Assembly: GCF_009712475.1 (NCBI RefSeq)
Contig: NZ_VCJO01000002.1
Span: 124,001 to 188,000, forward strand
DNA: 64,000 nt
Reading direction: 5' to 3'
DNA from: Micromonospora sp. CP22
GTDB taxonomy: Bacteria > Actinomycetota > Actinomycetes > Mycobacteriales > Micromonosporaceae
In this document: positions 32,259 to 41,816 of the stretch, one piece after another
Position numbering within the stretch: position 1 is the stretch's first letter
Layout: each line of letters starts with the position of its first letter
Program-made: the position numbers and the translations under genes
Notes under the pieces: generated by a model
Told to the model about the DNA's origin: nothing
What the model saw: the letters and a program-made list of their open reading frames with translations, nothing else
The model's database searches: none

Positions 32259-33854
32259 ATGGCAACGGTCCGCGACACCACCTACGACCTGCTCCGGGCC
32301 TTGGGCATGACCACCGTCTTCGGTAACCCCGGCTCCACCGAGGAGCCGTTCCTGCATGCCTTCCCCGACGACTTCCGCTACGTGCTCGCCTTGCACGAGG
32401 CGTCGGCGGTGGCCATGGCCGACGGGTACGCACAGGTCACCGGCTCCCCGGCGCACGTCAACCTGCACACCGCACCGGGCACCGGCAACGCCATGGGCAC
32501 CATCGTCACCGCCTGGCACAACCGGACCCCGCTGATCGTCACCGCCGGTCAGCAGACCCGGGAGATGCTGCTGCTCGAACCCCGGCTCGCCGCCCGTCAT
32601 CCGACCGAACTGCCCCAGCCGTACGTCAAGTGGGCCCACGAGCCGGCCCGCGCCCAGGACGTCCCGGCGGCGCTCATGCGGGCGTACGCCACCGCGATCC
32701 AGCCGCCGACCGGACCGGTCTTCCTGTCGCTTCCGCTGGACGACTGGGCGCAGCCCGCCGATCCGCCGCCGCAGGTCCGCACGGTGGCCACCCGGTTCGC
32801 TCCCGATCCCGAGCGACTGCGTCAGTTCGCCTCGGCACTGGCGACGAGCCGGTCACCGGCGCTGGTGTTCGGTGCCGCCGTGGACCGCGCGCACGCCTGG
32901 GCGGCCGGGGTCGCCCTCGCGGAGCGACTGGTCGCCCCGGTCTGGTCGGCACCCGCGTCGGAACGGACCCCCTTCCCGGAGAACCACCCGCACTTCCAGG
33001 GCGTGCTGCCCTTCGCGATCGGCCCGCTTGCCGAGCAACTCCAGGGGCACGACACCGTGCTGGTGGTCGGCGCACCGGTGTTCCGGTACTACCCGCACGT
33101 GCCCGGCGAAACGCTGCCGGACGGTGCCCGGCTGTTGCACGTCACCGACGATCCGGAGGAGGCGGCTCGGGCACCGGTCGGCGACAGCCTCCTCGGCGAC
33201 GCCGGCCTCACCCTCACCGCGCTGGCCGAGTTGATGCCACCGGCGGACCGGCCGCCACCGCCCGCCCGTCCCGTTCCGTCTCCGGTGGAGGATTCGGTCC
33301 CGCTCAGCGCCGACGCCCTCTTCGCCGCGCTGGCCCGGCACTGGCCCGCAGACGGGGTGCTGGTGCAGGAATCCCCGTCCAACCTGTCGGCGCTACGCCG
33401 TCGCCTGCGGTTCGACACTCCGGGGTCGTACTTCACGATGGCCAGTGGCGGTCTCGGCTACGGCCTGCCGGCGGCGGTGGGCATCGCGTTGGCGCAGCGG
33501 GACACCGGCCGACACCGGCCGGTGGTCGCGGTGATCGGCGACGGCTCGTTCCACTACTCGGTTCAGGCGCTCTGGACCGCCGCCCAGTTGCGGTTGCCGC
33601 TGGTCGTCGTCGTGCCGGTGAACCAGCAGTACGCGATCCTCAAGGCGTTCGCCGAGTTCAAGCAGACCTCGGGGGTACCCGGGCTGGACCTGCCCGGCAT
33701 CGACATCACGGCGATCGCCCGCGGCTACGGGTGCGCCACCATCGTCGTCGACAGCCCCGACCAGCTCGGCGAGGCGCTCGCCTCGGCGCTTGGGGCCGAC
33801 GGGCCGACGGTGCTGCCGGTGCCGATCCGCACCGATGTGCCGCCGATCCTCTGA
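32259..33854 (+). CDS. mdlC: Thiamine-diphosphate enzyme, benzoylformate decarboxylase-like
   Basis: Protein of 531 residues, the usual length of the decarboxylase family. GNPGSTEEPFLHAF and LHEASAVAMADGYAQ carry the Ser and the cofactor-activating Glu, LHTAPGTGNAMG the active-site His, YYPHVPGE a second His, and GDGSFHYSVQALWTA the thiamine-diphosphate motif. These match benzoylformate decarboxylase, which converts benzoylformate to benzaldehyde and CO2, though related acetolactate synthase-like enzymes with other 2-keto acids are possible. A GAGGCG site precedes the ATG. No other mandelate-pathway gene is nearby, so the physiological substrate is uncertain. Confidence 0.82.
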   Translation: MATVRDTTYDLLRALGMTTVFGNPGSTEEPFLHAFPDDFRYVLALHEASAVAMADGYAQVTGSPAHVNLHTAPGTGNAMGTIVTAWHNRTPLIVTAGQQTREMLLLEPRLAARHPTELPQPYVKWAHEPARAQDVPAALMRAYATAIQPPTGPVFLSLPLDDWAQPADPPPQVRTVATRFAPDPERLRQFASALATSRSPALVFGAAVDRAHAWAAGVALAERLVAPVWSAPASERTPFPENHPHFQGVLPFAIGPLAEQLQGHDTVLVVGAPVFRYYPHVPGETLPDGARLLHVTDDPEEAARAPVGDSLLGDAGLTLTALAELMPPADRPPPPARPVPSPVEDSVPLSADALFAALARHWPADGVLVQESPSNLSALRRRLRFDTPGSYFTMASGGLGYGLPAAVGIALAQRDTGRHRPVVAVIGDGSFHYSVQALWTAAQLRLPLVVVVPVNQQYAILKAFAEFKQTSGVPGLDLPGIDITAIARGYGCATIVVDSPDQLGEALASALGADGPTVLPVPIRTDVPPIL

Positions 33855-33871
33855 GCGGCGCGGCGGTACCG

Positions 33872-33889
33872 GCCCCGGCATGCCGGGGC
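33872..33889. terminator. Palindrome between convergent genes
   Basis: GCCCCGGCA followed directly by TGCCGGGGC, a perfect 18-bp palindrome 17 bp after the decarboxylase stop and 15 bp before the 3' end of the convergent lipoprotein gene. It is likely a shared terminator without a T-tract, as is common in high-GC actinobacteria. Confidence 0.55.
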
Positions 33890-33904
33890 GGTGCGGATCG
33901 ACGG

Positions 33905-34846
33905 TCAGTTCCCGGCGAGGCGCAGCGGTGCGGCGCTGACCACGTCCAGGACCGGACGGGCTCCCAGCGGTGCCCGCAGCGCCACCGTGACCGGTTCCAG
34001 TTTGAGCATGTCGTCGCAGATGCCGGTGGACCGCACGGCGGTGCCGCCGACCACGACCAGATGGTCGTGTTCCTGCACCAGTGGTGTGATCTCGGTGTCG
34101 CAGCTGCCGACACCGAGCCGGAAGTTCAGCGTCGTGCCGTCCACGGATTCGATGTCCTGCGCACTGATCAGCTCCGGCGGCACGGGCGCGGTGGGCGGGA
34201 CCGGTTCAGGCAGGGCACCGATGGCGTCGGCGGCCACCGCGACCCGGGCCACCACGGCGTTGATCTCCTCGACGGTGAACAGCCACGCCGGCACCTGCGC
34301 CTCGCCTCGGGTGGTGCGCACCGTCGCGGAGCCCAGTTCGACGTCGGTGACGGTGAGCGGAACGCAGGAGACCTGGGCCTCGCTGCTGACCGGCGCGTCC
34401 GGCCCGTCGGCCGGTGGCGGGATGCTCGGGCCCTTCGGTCGGCCCGGGCAGGGTGGCGGGTCACCCTGGTCGAGCTGGCGGTACGCCTCGGTCGCGCTGA
34501 TCAACGGCACGCGGAGTTCTTTGTCGGCGAAGCCGATGGTGCCGTCGCCCGGCTTCCCGGATGGCAGTGGCACCTGCTGCCGGTACCAGCCGGCTTGGAA
34601 GGCGAGCTTGGTCTCCTCGGTGAACTCGGGGTCGCCGACGAGCACCGTGGGTTCCTGGAGCGGCACATAGCCGGTGGTCCACACCGCACCTGGACGCCAC
34701 TGCTGCGCCACCGCCTCCGCCCGGTCCTCGAACGCCTGGTGACGGTCGGTCGGTTGACCCGGTCCGGCGGGTCCGCTGCCGGCCTGGGCGCAACCGGCGG
34801 ACACCATCAGCAACGGCAGGCCCAACAGGGCGAGAATGCGGCGCAT
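33905..34846 (-). CDS. Putative lipoprotein, unknown function
   Basis: Protein of 313 residues with a lipoprotein signal: MRR, a hydrophobic core, and LMVSAGC as lipobox (Cys19). The mature part starts Gly/Pro-rich, then has regions with PTVLVGDPEF, a Pro-rich linker with a Cys, and a C-terminal beta-rich half. It is probably anchored on the outer face of the cell membrane. I do not recognise a family. It is single-gene, convergent with the decarboxylase gene, and upstream on the same strand lies ssrA. Confidence 0.7.
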   Translation of the reverse strand: MRRILALLGLPLLMVSAGCAQAGSGPAGPGQPTDRHQAFEDRAEAVAQQWRPGAVWTTGYVPLQEPTVLVGDPEFTEETKLAFQAGWYRQQVPLPSGKPGDGTIGFADKELRVPLISATEAYRQLDQGDPPPCPGRPKGPSIPPPADGPDAPVSSEAQVSCVPLTVTDVELGSATVRTTRGEAQVPAWLFTVEEINAVVARVAVAADAIGALPEPVPPTAPVPPELISAQDIESVDGTTLNFRLGVGSCDTEITPLVQEHDHLVVVGGTAVRSTGICDDMLKLEPVTVALRAPLGARPVLDVVSAAPLRLAGN

Positions 34847-34989
34847 GACCGGTTTGACGGCACGGCGGCCCGACCGGTTCCCGGCGACCCGGCGGACCCG
34901 GGGGTTGGCGACCGATCGGCGGCGACGGCCGGTCGGGGAGCCGGTGGGTGGGCGCAGCGCGACATGCCCGGGGCAGGTCGGGAGACGAC

Positions 34990-35020
34990 TGCGCGCCCCG
35001 GTCGATGACCGGGGCGCGCA
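34990..35020 (-). terminator. Terminator of tmRNA
   Basis: TGCGCGCCCCGGTC pairs perfectly (14 bp) with GACCGGGGCGCGCA around a 3-base loop. It starts 6 bases beyond the CCA end of ssrA on the same strand. Confidence 0.85.
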
Positions 35021-35025
35021 TGTGG

Positions 35026-35401
35026 TGGTGGAGGTGCCGGGAATCGAACCCGGGTCCTTCGCCGCCTTGTCAGGGCTTCTCCGAGCGCAGCTCGCTGTGC
35101 CTCTACTCGGCCCCTCCGATCACGCGAGCGAGTCGGTGTGACGGGCCCAGTCGCTGATTGATCTCGCCGCACGGACCCCGCGACCGGGTCCGGTTGGCCA
35201 GCCTTCTAGCTGATGCCGGCTAACTGGGTCGAAGGCGCTCCCAGGCCGACAGACTTGCTACTCGCCTCAGGCGGCGAGAGCGAAGTCAGCGCGATTGTTC
35301 TTGGCGCTTATTGGTTTCCGACGAACGATTCACGAGACGACGTCGGCTTCCTCGGCTCGCTTCCCCTGCCGCAACGTACGAAGTCGAAACCAGTCACCCC
35401 C
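35026..35401 (-). ncRNA. ssrA: Transfer-messenger RNA (tmRNA)
   Basis: About 376 nt. The 5' end GGGGGTGACTGGTTTCGAC and the 3' end GGTTCGATTCCCGGCACCTCCACCA form the alanine-tRNA-like part, with acceptor GGGGGTG paired to CACCTCC and an encoded CCA. The tag reading frame encodes AKNNRADFALAA followed by TGA; the ALAA ending is the degradation signal. It rescues ribosomes stalled on broken messages together with SmpB, whose gene lies 106 bp upstream on the same strand. Confidence 0.95.
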
Positions 35402-35507
35402 TCGACAGGCCGCCGACCTTCCGGCGGCTCCGACAAGCGTAACGCCTGCCGCAAACGGATTCATCCCGAGCCCGGAACGACGCTCCGCGCGGGACAATCC
35501 GGACAAA

Positions 35508-35987
35508 TTAGTCACGAATTCCCTTACCCCGCCGACCCATCGCCCGCTGGATCTCCCGGTCGGCGTCCCGCTTGGCGAGGTCCTGGCGCTTGTCGTACGC
35601 CTTCTTACCCTTGGCGAGGCCGATCTCCACCTTGGCCCAGCCGTCGGAGAAGTAGACCTGGAGCGGCACCAGGGTCAGCCCGCTCTCCCGGAGCTTGCCG
35701 ATCAGCCGGTCGATCTCCAGCCGCTTGAGCAGCAGTTTCCGGGTGCGCCGGGGCTCATGGTTGGTCCAGGTGCCCTGCACGTACTCGGGGATGTGCATGC
35801 TGTGCAGGTAGATCTCGCCGTCCCGCTCCTGCGCGAACGCGTCGACCAGCGAGGCACGCCCGGCCCGCAGCGACTTCACCTCGGTGCCGGTGAGTGCCAT
35901 GCCTGCCTCGTACGTGTCGAGGATGGCGTAGTCGTGACGCGCCTTCTTGTTGGAGGCGACGACCTTACGCCCCTTCTCCCGTGGCAT
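35508..35987 (-). CDS. smpB: SsrA-binding protein SmpB
   Basis: Protein of 159 residues, the full family length. [28 protein letters not shown], then [29 protein letters not shown] and [24 protein letters not shown] are the standard SmpB segments, with the basic C-terminal tail that enters the ribosomal channel. It binds tmRNA and brings it to stalled ribosomes. It lies between ftsX and ssrA, all on the minus strand, the usual actinobacterial arrangement. Confidence 0.97.
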   Translation of the reverse strand: MPREKGRKVVASNKKARHDYAILDTYEAGMALTGTEVKSLRAGRASLVDAFAQERDGEIYLHSMHIPEYVQGTWTNHEPRRTRKLLLKRLEIDRLIGKLRESGLTLVPLQVYFSDGWAKVEIGLAKGKKAYDKRQDLAKRDADREIQRAMGRRGKGIRD

Positions 35988-36067
35988 CGCCGCGCCACCT
36001 CCCTTTCGTCGTCGCCCCTGGCCGGCTCGGCCGGCCCAAGGCGGAGATCATGCTACCCGAACGACAA

Positions 36068-36105
36068 GGGCCCTCCCGCGCCGTTTATTCCGGCGTGGAA
36101 GGGCC
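36068..36105 (-). terminator. Hairpin between ftsX and smpB
   Basis: GGGCCCTCC..CGCCG pairs with CGGCG.GGAAGGGCCC around a TTTATTC loop. It starts 31 bp past the ftsX stop, so it probably ends the ftsE-ftsX transcript. The AAGGGCCC core recurs in the hairpin beside pruA (39848-39893). Confidence 0.65.
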
Positions 36106-36135
36106 CCGCGCAGCGTGAGCAAGCGGTACGGGTAA

Positions 36136-37011
36136 CTAGACCCGCAGGTAGAAGCGGAGCGTGACCCAGGCGGTGATCGCGCTGATCAGACCACCGACGC
36201 CGGCCATCACCGGGAAGGTCAGGAACACCTCGGCCCAACTCACCGGCGCGAAGAGCCCTTGCAGGGCGCTGAGCGCACCGTCGAAGAGGAATATCTTGAG
36301 CGCGATCAGGGCACCGAGGCCCAGGATCGAGCCGATCAGACCGGCGACCACCGCCTCCAGCACGAACGGCGCCTGGATGAACCAGTTGGACGCACCGACC
36401 AGCTTCATGACCGCGACCTCACGGCGCTTGCTGTACGCGGCCACCTGGATGGTGTTGGCGACCAGCAGCAGGGCGGCGATGGCCATCGCGATCGCGGCGA
36501 CCAGCGCGATGTTCTGCCCGGCGGTGAAGAGGTTGAAGATCTTGTCGAGCACCTGGCTCTGGTCGACCACCTGGTCGACTCCCGCGACCGCGGTGTACTG
36601 GTCGGAGACGGCCTTGTACTCCTCCGGGTCGACCAGCTTGAGCCGGTACGACTCCGGGAGCTGATCCGCCTTGACCGCGCTGAGCAGGTCCGGCGAGTCC
36701 CGGAACATCTCCTGGAAGCGCTGGAACGCCTCGTCCTTGTTGACGTACGTGGCCTGCGAGATCAGCGGGTCGGACTCCAACTGGGTAGCGAGCGCGGTGC
36801 GCTGCTCGTCCGTCACGTCGGCGTCCAGGAAGATCGAGACCTCGATGTTCTCGAAGTACAGCTGCTTCATGTCGGCGACCTTGGTGTAGATCAGGCCGCT
36901 GGCACCGAGCATGGTCAGCGAGACCGCCATCGTGATGATCATCGCGATGGTCATGGTCACGTTGCGCCACAGTCCGACCAGTACCTCGGACATGACGTAT
37001 TTCATCCGCAT
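36136..37011 (-). CDS. ftsX: Cell division protein FtsX
   Basis: Integral membrane protein of 291 residues. One helix near the N-terminus (about 15-40) precedes an outside domain (about 45-165, IEVSIFLDADVTDEQR), followed by three helices (about 175-285), the topology of actinobacterial FtsX. With the ATPase FtsE it forms the complex that activates peptidoglycan hydrolases at the division site. The gene follows ftsE by about 67 bp on the same strand. Confidence 0.95.
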   Translation of the reverse strand: MRMKYVMSEVLVGLWRNVTMTIAMIITMAVSLTMLGASGLIYTKVADMKQLYFENIEVSIFLDADVTDEQRTALATQLESDPLISQATYVNKDEAFQRFQEMFRDSPDLLSAVKADQLPESYRLKLVDPEEYKAVSDQYTAVAGVDQVVDQSQVLDKIFNLFTAGQNIALVAAIAMAIAALLLVANTIQVAAYSKRREVAVMKLVGASNWFIQAPFVLEAVVAGLIGSILGLGALIALKIFLFDGALSALQGLFAPVSWAEVFLTFPVMAGVGGLISAITAWVTLRFYLRV

Positions 37012-37078
37012 CGGGATTTCCTCCGGCTCTCCGGCGTGAGGTGTTCGTCGTCAGATCGGGGTGCGGTGGGTAGGGCCG

Positions 37079-37759
37079 TCACCCGTAGACGCCGCGGGCC
37101 TGGTCGCGAACGATACGGCCACTCTCGATCTCGATGACGCGGCGGCGCATCTGGTTCACGATGTTGGAGTCGTGCGTGACCATCACGACGGTGGTGCCGG
37201 TGCGGTTGATCCGGTCCAGCAGGCGCATGATCTCGATGGAGGTGTCCGGGTCCAGGTTTCCGGTCGGCTCGTCCGCCAACAGGATCAGCGGACGGTTCAC
37301 GAACGCCCGAGCCACCGCCACGCGCTGCTGCTCACCACCGGACAGCTCGTGCGGGTAGCGGTGCTCCTTGCCACCGAGGCCGACCAGTTCCAGCACCTCC
37401 GGCACGACCCGGCGGGCCACCGCCTTGGTCTTGCCGATCACCTCCAGCGCGAAGGCGACGTTCTCGTACGCGGTGCGGTTCGGCAGCAGCCGGAAGTCCT
37501 GGAAGACGCAGCCGATCGAGCGGCGGAAATGCGGGCGCTTCCAGGACCGCATCGACGTGACGTCCTTGCCGTTGACGACGACACGCCCCTTGTTGGGGGT
37601 GACCTCGTGCAGCAGCATCTTGATGATCGTCGACTTGCCGGAGCCGGATGGGCCGATGAAGAAGACGAACTCGCCCTTGTCGATCGACACGGACACGTTG
37701 TCGAGCGAAGGCCGCGACGCCTTCGGGTACGTCTTCGTCACTTGCTCAAGCTGAATCAC
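37079..37759 (-). CDS. ftsE: Cell division ATP-binding protein FtsE
   Basis: ABC-type ATPase of 226 residues from GTG 37759, matching the usual MIQLEQVTK start; a longer frame from 37795 is less likely. Walker A is GPSGSGKST, the signature is [15 protein letters not shown], Walker B is [11 protein letters not shown], and the switch His is in VTHD. It partners FtsX in the membrane and couples ATP hydrolysis to septal cell-wall hydrolase control. It is the first gene of the ftsEX pair; prfB lies upstream on the same strand, 118 bp away. Confidence 0.95.
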   Translation of the reverse strand: MIQLEQVTKTYPKASRPSLDNVSVSIDKGEFVFFIGPSGSGKSTIIKMLLHEVTPNKGRVVVNGKDVTSMRSWKRPHFRRSIGCVFQDFRLLPNRTAYENVAFALEVIGKTKAVARRVVPEVLELVGLGGKEHRYPHELSGGEQQRVAVARAFVNRPLILLADEPTGNLDPDTSIEIMRLLDRINRTGTTVVMVTHDSNIVNQMRRRVIEIESGRIVRDQARGVYG

Positions 37760-37877
37760 GGGTGGTGAGTCTACGCCGTGTAACTGTCGTGCCAAGTCCC
37801 ACGCCCCGCCGTTGCGGAGGAAGTCGTCAAATCAGCACGTCACGGGAAGATCAGCGGCGCGCTCCGCCCACGATCGA

Positions 37878-38999
37878 TCACGCACGGTCGCCGGCTAGTT
37901 GCTGCTGCTTGCGCCACCGGATGCCCGCCTCGATAAAGGAGTCGAGGTCACCGTCGAAGACCGAACTCGGGTTGCCGGTCTCCTGCTCGGTCCGCAGATC
38001 CTTCACCATCTGGTAGGGGTGCAGCACGTACGACCGCATCTGGTCACCCCAGGAGCCGGCGGCGTCGGTCTTGAGCCCTTGCAGCTTGGCCTGCTCCTCC
38101 TGGCGCTTGCGCTCCAGCAGCCGGGCCTGGAGCACCCGCAGCGCGGAGGCCTTGTTCTGCAACTGCGACTTCTCGTTCTGGCAGGTCACCACGATGCCGG
38201 TGGGAATGTGAGTGATCCGCACCGCAGAGTCGGTGGTGTTGACGCTCTGCCCACCCGGGCCCGAGGAGCGGTAGACGTCGATCCGCATCTCGTTCTCGGG
38301 GATGTCGATGTGGTCGGTCTGCTCGACCACCGGCAGCACCTCGACCCCGGCGAAGCTGGTCTGCCGCCGCCCCTGGTTGTCGAAGGGGCTGATCCGCACC
38401 AACCGGTGGGTGCCGGACTCCACGCTGAGCGTGCCGTACGCGTACGGGACCTTGACCGCGAAGGTGGCCGACTTCAGACCGGCTTCCTCGGCGTACGAGG
38501 TCTCGTAGACCTCGGTCGGGTAGCCGTGCCGTTCGGCCCAGCGGAGGTACATCCGCAGCAGCATCTCGGCGAAGTCCGCCGCGTCCACGCCACCGGCGCC
38601 GGCCCGGATGGCAACCAGCGCCTCCCGGGAGTCGTACTCACCGGAGAGGAGCGTGCGGACCTCCATCTCCTGGATGGCCTTGGTCAGCCCGGCGATCTCC
38701 GACTCGACCTCGGTGAGCACCCCCGAGTCGGACTCCGCCTCGGCCAGTTCCAGCAGCACGTGCGCGTCGTCCAGCCGGGAGCGCAGGCTGCCCAGCTTGT
38801 CGATCTCGCCATTGACGTACGACAGCTGCGAGGTCACCTGCTGGGCACGGGCCTGGTCGTCCCAGAGGTCCGGGGCGGACGCCTCCTGCTCCAGGCGGGC
38901 CTTGTCCTCGCGGAGACGATCGAGGTCCAGCACCGCCTCGATGTTGCGCAGCGTGGCGTCGAGTTCCTTGAGCTGTTCGGCGAAGTCGGCAGCGGTCAC
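37878..38999 (-). CDS. prfB: Peptide chain release factor 2
   Basis: Class I release factor of 373 residues starting at GTG 38999. It has the [10 protein letters not shown] loop (GGQ) that triggers peptide release and the SPF codon-recognition motif in [10 protein letters not shown], which identifies RF2 (UGA/UAA). The frame is continuous, with no programmed frameshift site of the E. coli kind. The frame stays open upstream to 39212 through a tandem repeat; those residues are not expected to be translated because the family N-terminus begins at TAADFAEQL. Confidence 0.96.
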   Translation of the reverse strand: MTAADFAEQLKELDATLRNIEAVLDLDRLREDKARLEQEASAPDLWDDQARAQQVTSQLSYVNGEIDKLGSLRSRLDDAHVLLELAEAESDSGVLTEVESEIAGLTKAIQEMEVRTLLSGEYDSREALVAIRAGAGGVDAADFAEMLLRMYLRWAERHGYPTEVYETSYAEEAGLKSATFAVKVPYAYGTLSVESGTHRLVRISPFDNQGRRQTSFAGVEVLPVVEQTDHIDIPENEMRIDVYRSSGPGGQSVNTTDSAVRITHIPTGIVVTCQNEKSQLQNKASALRVLQARLLERKRQEEQAKLQGLKTDAAGSWGDQMRSYVLHPYQMVKDLRTEQETGNPSSVFDGDLDSFIEAGIRWRKQQQLAGDRA

Positions 39000-39015
39000 G
39001 ACAGACAAGGGTACT

Positions 39016-39156
39016 GCTCGGACGAGGAGTGAGCTTGCGAGCCCCGCAGTCCGAGCCAAAACAACCCAGCTCGGACGACCAGTGAGCTTGCGAGCCCCGC
39101 AGTCCGAGCCAACACAACCCAGCTCGGACGACCAGTGAGCTTGCGAGCTCGGGCCG
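39016..39156. repeat. 53-bp tandem repeat with internal hairpins
   Basis: Two full 53-bp units (39028-39080 and 39081-39133) differing at one base, a 12-bp tail at the left and about 20 bp of a third unit at the right. Each unit starts AGTGAGCTTGCGAG and contains GTCCGAGC and GCTCGGAC arms 12 bases apart. The array fills the gap between the padR stop and the prfB start, so any read-through transcript would carry consecutive hairpins ahead of prfB. Confidence 0.85.
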
Positions 39157-39168
39157 GTTTTCCTCGGA

Positions 39169-39687
39169 TCAGCTGATGGCGGCGGCGCTCTTGAGCCAGG
39201 ACAGGGCGGCACGGTGGTAGGCGACCGCGAACTCCAGCGCGGTCGCGTCGTACGTGTCGCCTTCCTTCTTGGCGTTCTTGACCTGCTCGCGGACCCGGGC
39301 CAGCGCGTCGGTGTGGTACTCGTTGGCCGCGGCCTGGAGGTTCTTCAGCTGGCTCGGTGAGTGCAGTTCCCCGAAGGCGATGCGCAGGGCGATCGGGTTG
39401 CGGATGGTGTCCCGCCCCGGATCTTCGGCCAACCAGCGGGAGAATGTCCGTTTCCCGGCTGCCGTGATCGCGTACGGCTGACTCATCCGCGGCCCCGGTT
39501 TGCCCAACCGGACGAGACCTCGCTCGGCCAGCACGGGCAATTCCCGGTAGACCTGGCTTCGGGTCATCGACCAGTACGGCGCCAACCGACGCTCGGCGGC
39601 GGCCATCAGTTGGCCACCTGTCATGGGCCCCTCGTGGAGCAGCCCGAGCAGGGCCGCCGCTGTGGGGTTCACTCCGGATTCCGCCAT
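39169..39687 (-). CDS. PadR-family transcriptional regulator
   Basis: Protein of 172 residues. The N-terminal winged helix (about 8-85: [39 protein letters not shown]) is PadR-type, and the C-terminal helical part (about 95-165) is the dimerisation region typical of longer PadR proteins. ATG 39687 is preferred; GTG 39696 is possible. It is on the same strand as prfB but separated from it by the 53-bp repeats, so it is likely transcribed alone. The ligand and target are unknown. Confidence 0.85.
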   Translation of the reverse strand: MAESGVNPTAAALLGLLHEGPMTGGQLMAAAERRLAPYWSMTRSQVYRELPVLAERGLVRLGKPGPRMSQPYAITAAGKRTFSRWLAEDPGRDTIRNPIALRIAFGELHSPSQLKNLQAAANEYHTDALARVREQVKNAKKEGDTYDATALEFAVAYHRAALSWLKSAAAIS

Positions 39688-39847
39688 GCCCCTCACGCTG
39701 CCACTTTGCGCGGCCGGCGTCCAGGATTTCCCCTTTTCGCCACCCGATGGGGTTTCCTATGTGCACTGTCGGCGCGCGACGGTCCTCCGGCAGCTCTGGC
39801 CTCGGCACCACTGGACAACCGGGCGTCCGTCCCAGAGGTTGACGTTA

Positions 39848-39893
39848 GGAAGGGCCCCTTCCTATGCACTAGGCGTTAGCAAGGGGCCCTTCC
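39848..39893 (-). terminator. Long hairpin after pruA built from two AAGGGGCCC repeats
   Basis: GGAAGGGCCCCTT (39848-39860) is the exact complement of AAGGGGCCCTTCC (39881-39893), with a 20-base loop. It begins 8 bp after the pruA stop, so it probably terminates that gene. Each arm is itself nearly palindromic. A similar AAGGGCCC core occurs at 36068-36105, suggesting a dispersed repeat used as terminator. Confidence 0.7.
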
Positions 39894-39900
39894 TTACACC

Positions 39901-41532
39901 TCAGCCCATGTGGGGGTAGGTGTGGTCGATTGGGGGGACGAAGGTCTCCTTGATCGTCCGGGGGGACATCCACCGGACCAGGTTGTGCCAGGAACCCGCC
40001 TTGTCGTTGGTGCCGCTGGCCCGCGCGCCACCGAACGGCTGCTGCCCGACCACGGCACCGGTCGGCTTGTCGTTGATGTAGAAGTTGCCGGCCGCGTACC
40101 GCATCTTCTCGGCCACCGCGTCGATCACCCGGCGGTCGGTGGCGAAGATCGACCCGGTCAGGGCGTACGGGGCGATGGCCTCGGCCTGCGCCACCACCTC
40201 GTCGAACCGGGCGTCGTCGAAGACGTGCACACCGAGGATGGGGCCGAAGTACTCGGTGGTGAACGTCTCGTGTGCCAGGTCGTCGCACTCGAATACGGTC
40301 GGCCGGACGAACCAGCCGACCGAGTCGTCGGCGGTGCCACCGGCGATGATCCGGCAACTGTCGTCGGAGGAGATCAGCTCCAGCGCGGCGGTGTGCCGGG
40401 CGTACGCCTTGTCGTCGATGACCGCGCCGCCGAAGTTGCGGAAGTCGGTGACGTCGCCGTAGGCCAGCCCGTCGGCGGTCGCGGCCAACCGGTCGCGCAG
40501 ACCGCCGCCCTCCCAGAGCGAGCGCGGGATGTACGCCCGGGAGGCCGCCGAGCACTTCTGCCCCTGGTATTCGAAGGCACCCCGGATCAGCGCCGTGTGC
40601 AGCGCGTCGACGTCGGCGCTGGAGTGGGCGACCACGAAGTCCTTGCCTCCGGTCTCGCCGACCAGCCTGGGGTAGCCCCGGTAACCGGCGATGTTCTCCC
40701 CGACCGTGCGCCACAGCTGCTGGAAGACCTTGGTGGACCCGGTGAAGTGGATACCGGCCAGGTCGGGGTCGGCCAGCACCACGTCGGACACCTCCACACC
40801 CCGACCGGTCACCATGTTGATCACACCGGGGGGCAGCCCGGCCGCCTCGAACAGACGCATGGTGAAGTGCGCGGCGAACTGCTGGGTCGGGCCCGGCTTC
40901 CACACCACCGTGTTGCCGAGCAGGGCCGGGGCCGAGGGCAGGTTGCCGGCGATGGCGGTGAAGTTGAACGGGGTGACCGCGTAGACGAAGCCTTCCAGCG
41001 GCCGGTGGTCGAAGCGGTTCCACACCCCGGGCGACGACATCGGCTGCTCGGCCAGCAGGGTGCGGGCGAAGTGCACATTGAACCGCAGGAAGTCGATGAA
41101 CTCGCAGGCCGCGTCGATCTCGGCCTGCACGGCGGTCTTCGACTGGCCGAGCATGGTGGCCGCGTTCAGGGTGTCCCGCCACGGCCCGGAAAGCAGTTCG
41201 GCGGCGCGCAGGAAGATCGCGGCCCGCTCCTCGAAGGGCAGGGCGCGCCAGCCCGGCGCGGCGTCCTTGGCGGCCTTGACGGCCATGCGCGCGTCGTCGT
41301 GGGTGGCGTGCCCGGTCACCCCGAGCACGTGCGCATGCCGGTGCGGTTGCACCACCTGGATCGGCTCGCCGCCGGCCATCCGCTGTTCGCCCGCGATCGT
41401 CATCGGCAGGTCGATTCGCTCGGCGGCCAGCTCGGTGAGCCGCCGCTGAAGGCGTTCGCGGTCGGTGCTACCCGGCTCGTAGGTGCGCACCGGCTCGTTA
41501 CGTGGCTCGGGTACGGAGAACACGGCGTCCAT
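39901..41532 (-). CDS. pruA: L-glutamate gamma-semialdehyde (P5C) dehydrogenase
   Basis: Aldehyde dehydrogenase of 543 residues from ATG 41532 with AGGAG upstream. It has the long PruA-type build: VTPFNFTAIAGN, GIHFTGSTKVFQ, ETGGKDFVV with the general-base Glu, QGQKCSAASR with the catalytic Cys, and TTEYFGPILGV. It oxidises pyrroline-5-carboxylate/glutamate semialdehyde to glutamate with NAD, the second step of proline degradation. No proline dehydrogenase gene lies in the window, so the first step is encoded elsewhere. Confidence 0.95.
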   Translation of the reverse strand: MDAVFSVPEPRNEPVRTYEPGSTDRERLQRRLTELAAERIDLPMTIAGEQRMAGGEPIQVVQPHRHAHVLGVTGHATHDDARMAVKAAKDAAPGWRALPFEERAAIFLRAAELLSGPWRDTLNAATMLGQSKTAVQAEIDAACEFIDFLRFNVHFARTLLAEQPMSSPGVWNRFDHRPLEGFVYAVTPFNFTAIAGNLPSAPALLGNTVVWKPGPTQQFAAHFTMRLFEAAGLPPGVINMVTGRGVEVSDVVLADPDLAGIHFTGSTKVFQQLWRTVGENIAGYRGYPRLVGETGGKDFVVAHSSADVDALHTALIRGAFEYQGQKCSAASRAYIPRSLWEGGGLRDRLAATADGLAYGDVTDFRNFGGAVIDDKAYARHTAALELISSDDSCRIIAGGTADDSVGWFVRPTVFECDDLAHETFTTEYFGPILGVHVFDDARFDEVVAQAEAIAPYALTGSIFATDRRVIDAVAEKMRYAAGNFYINDKPTGAVVGQQPFGGARASGTNDKAGSWHNLVRWMSPRTIKETFVPPIDHTYPHMG

Positions 41533-41816
41533 CAGGGCTCCTGGCGATCTCGACAGCGATGGCGAAACCGGACCCGCGGTGGCGGGACCTGCGCCAATCC
41601 TCCCACGCCCGGCGGCGGTCGATGACACCCCAACCGCTCGTGAAGCTTTGATCGCCAGGCAGGACCGCTACTCGGGAGCTGATTCGTATCCGAAGGACCC
41701 GTACGACCGAAGAAAAGCAGGCACCGCAGGCTTCGGACTCACCCCGGTCCCCGCCGCGTACGCTGGATTGCCGGTGACGATCCGGCCCGGTCGGGCCCGG
41801 TGGCGAAGGGGAGACC

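Noticed and set aside
37878..38999. Programmed frameshift in prfB
   Set aside because: The frame is continuous from the start to the GGQ region, with no in-frame early UGA.
39016..39156. CRISPR array
   Set aside because: The units are directly adjacent with no variable spacers, and no cas genes are present.
39000..39212. N-terminal extension of prfB through the repeats
   Set aside because: The family N-terminus fits GTG 38999, and the 53-bp unit is not a multiple of three, so the repeats cannot encode a repeated peptide.
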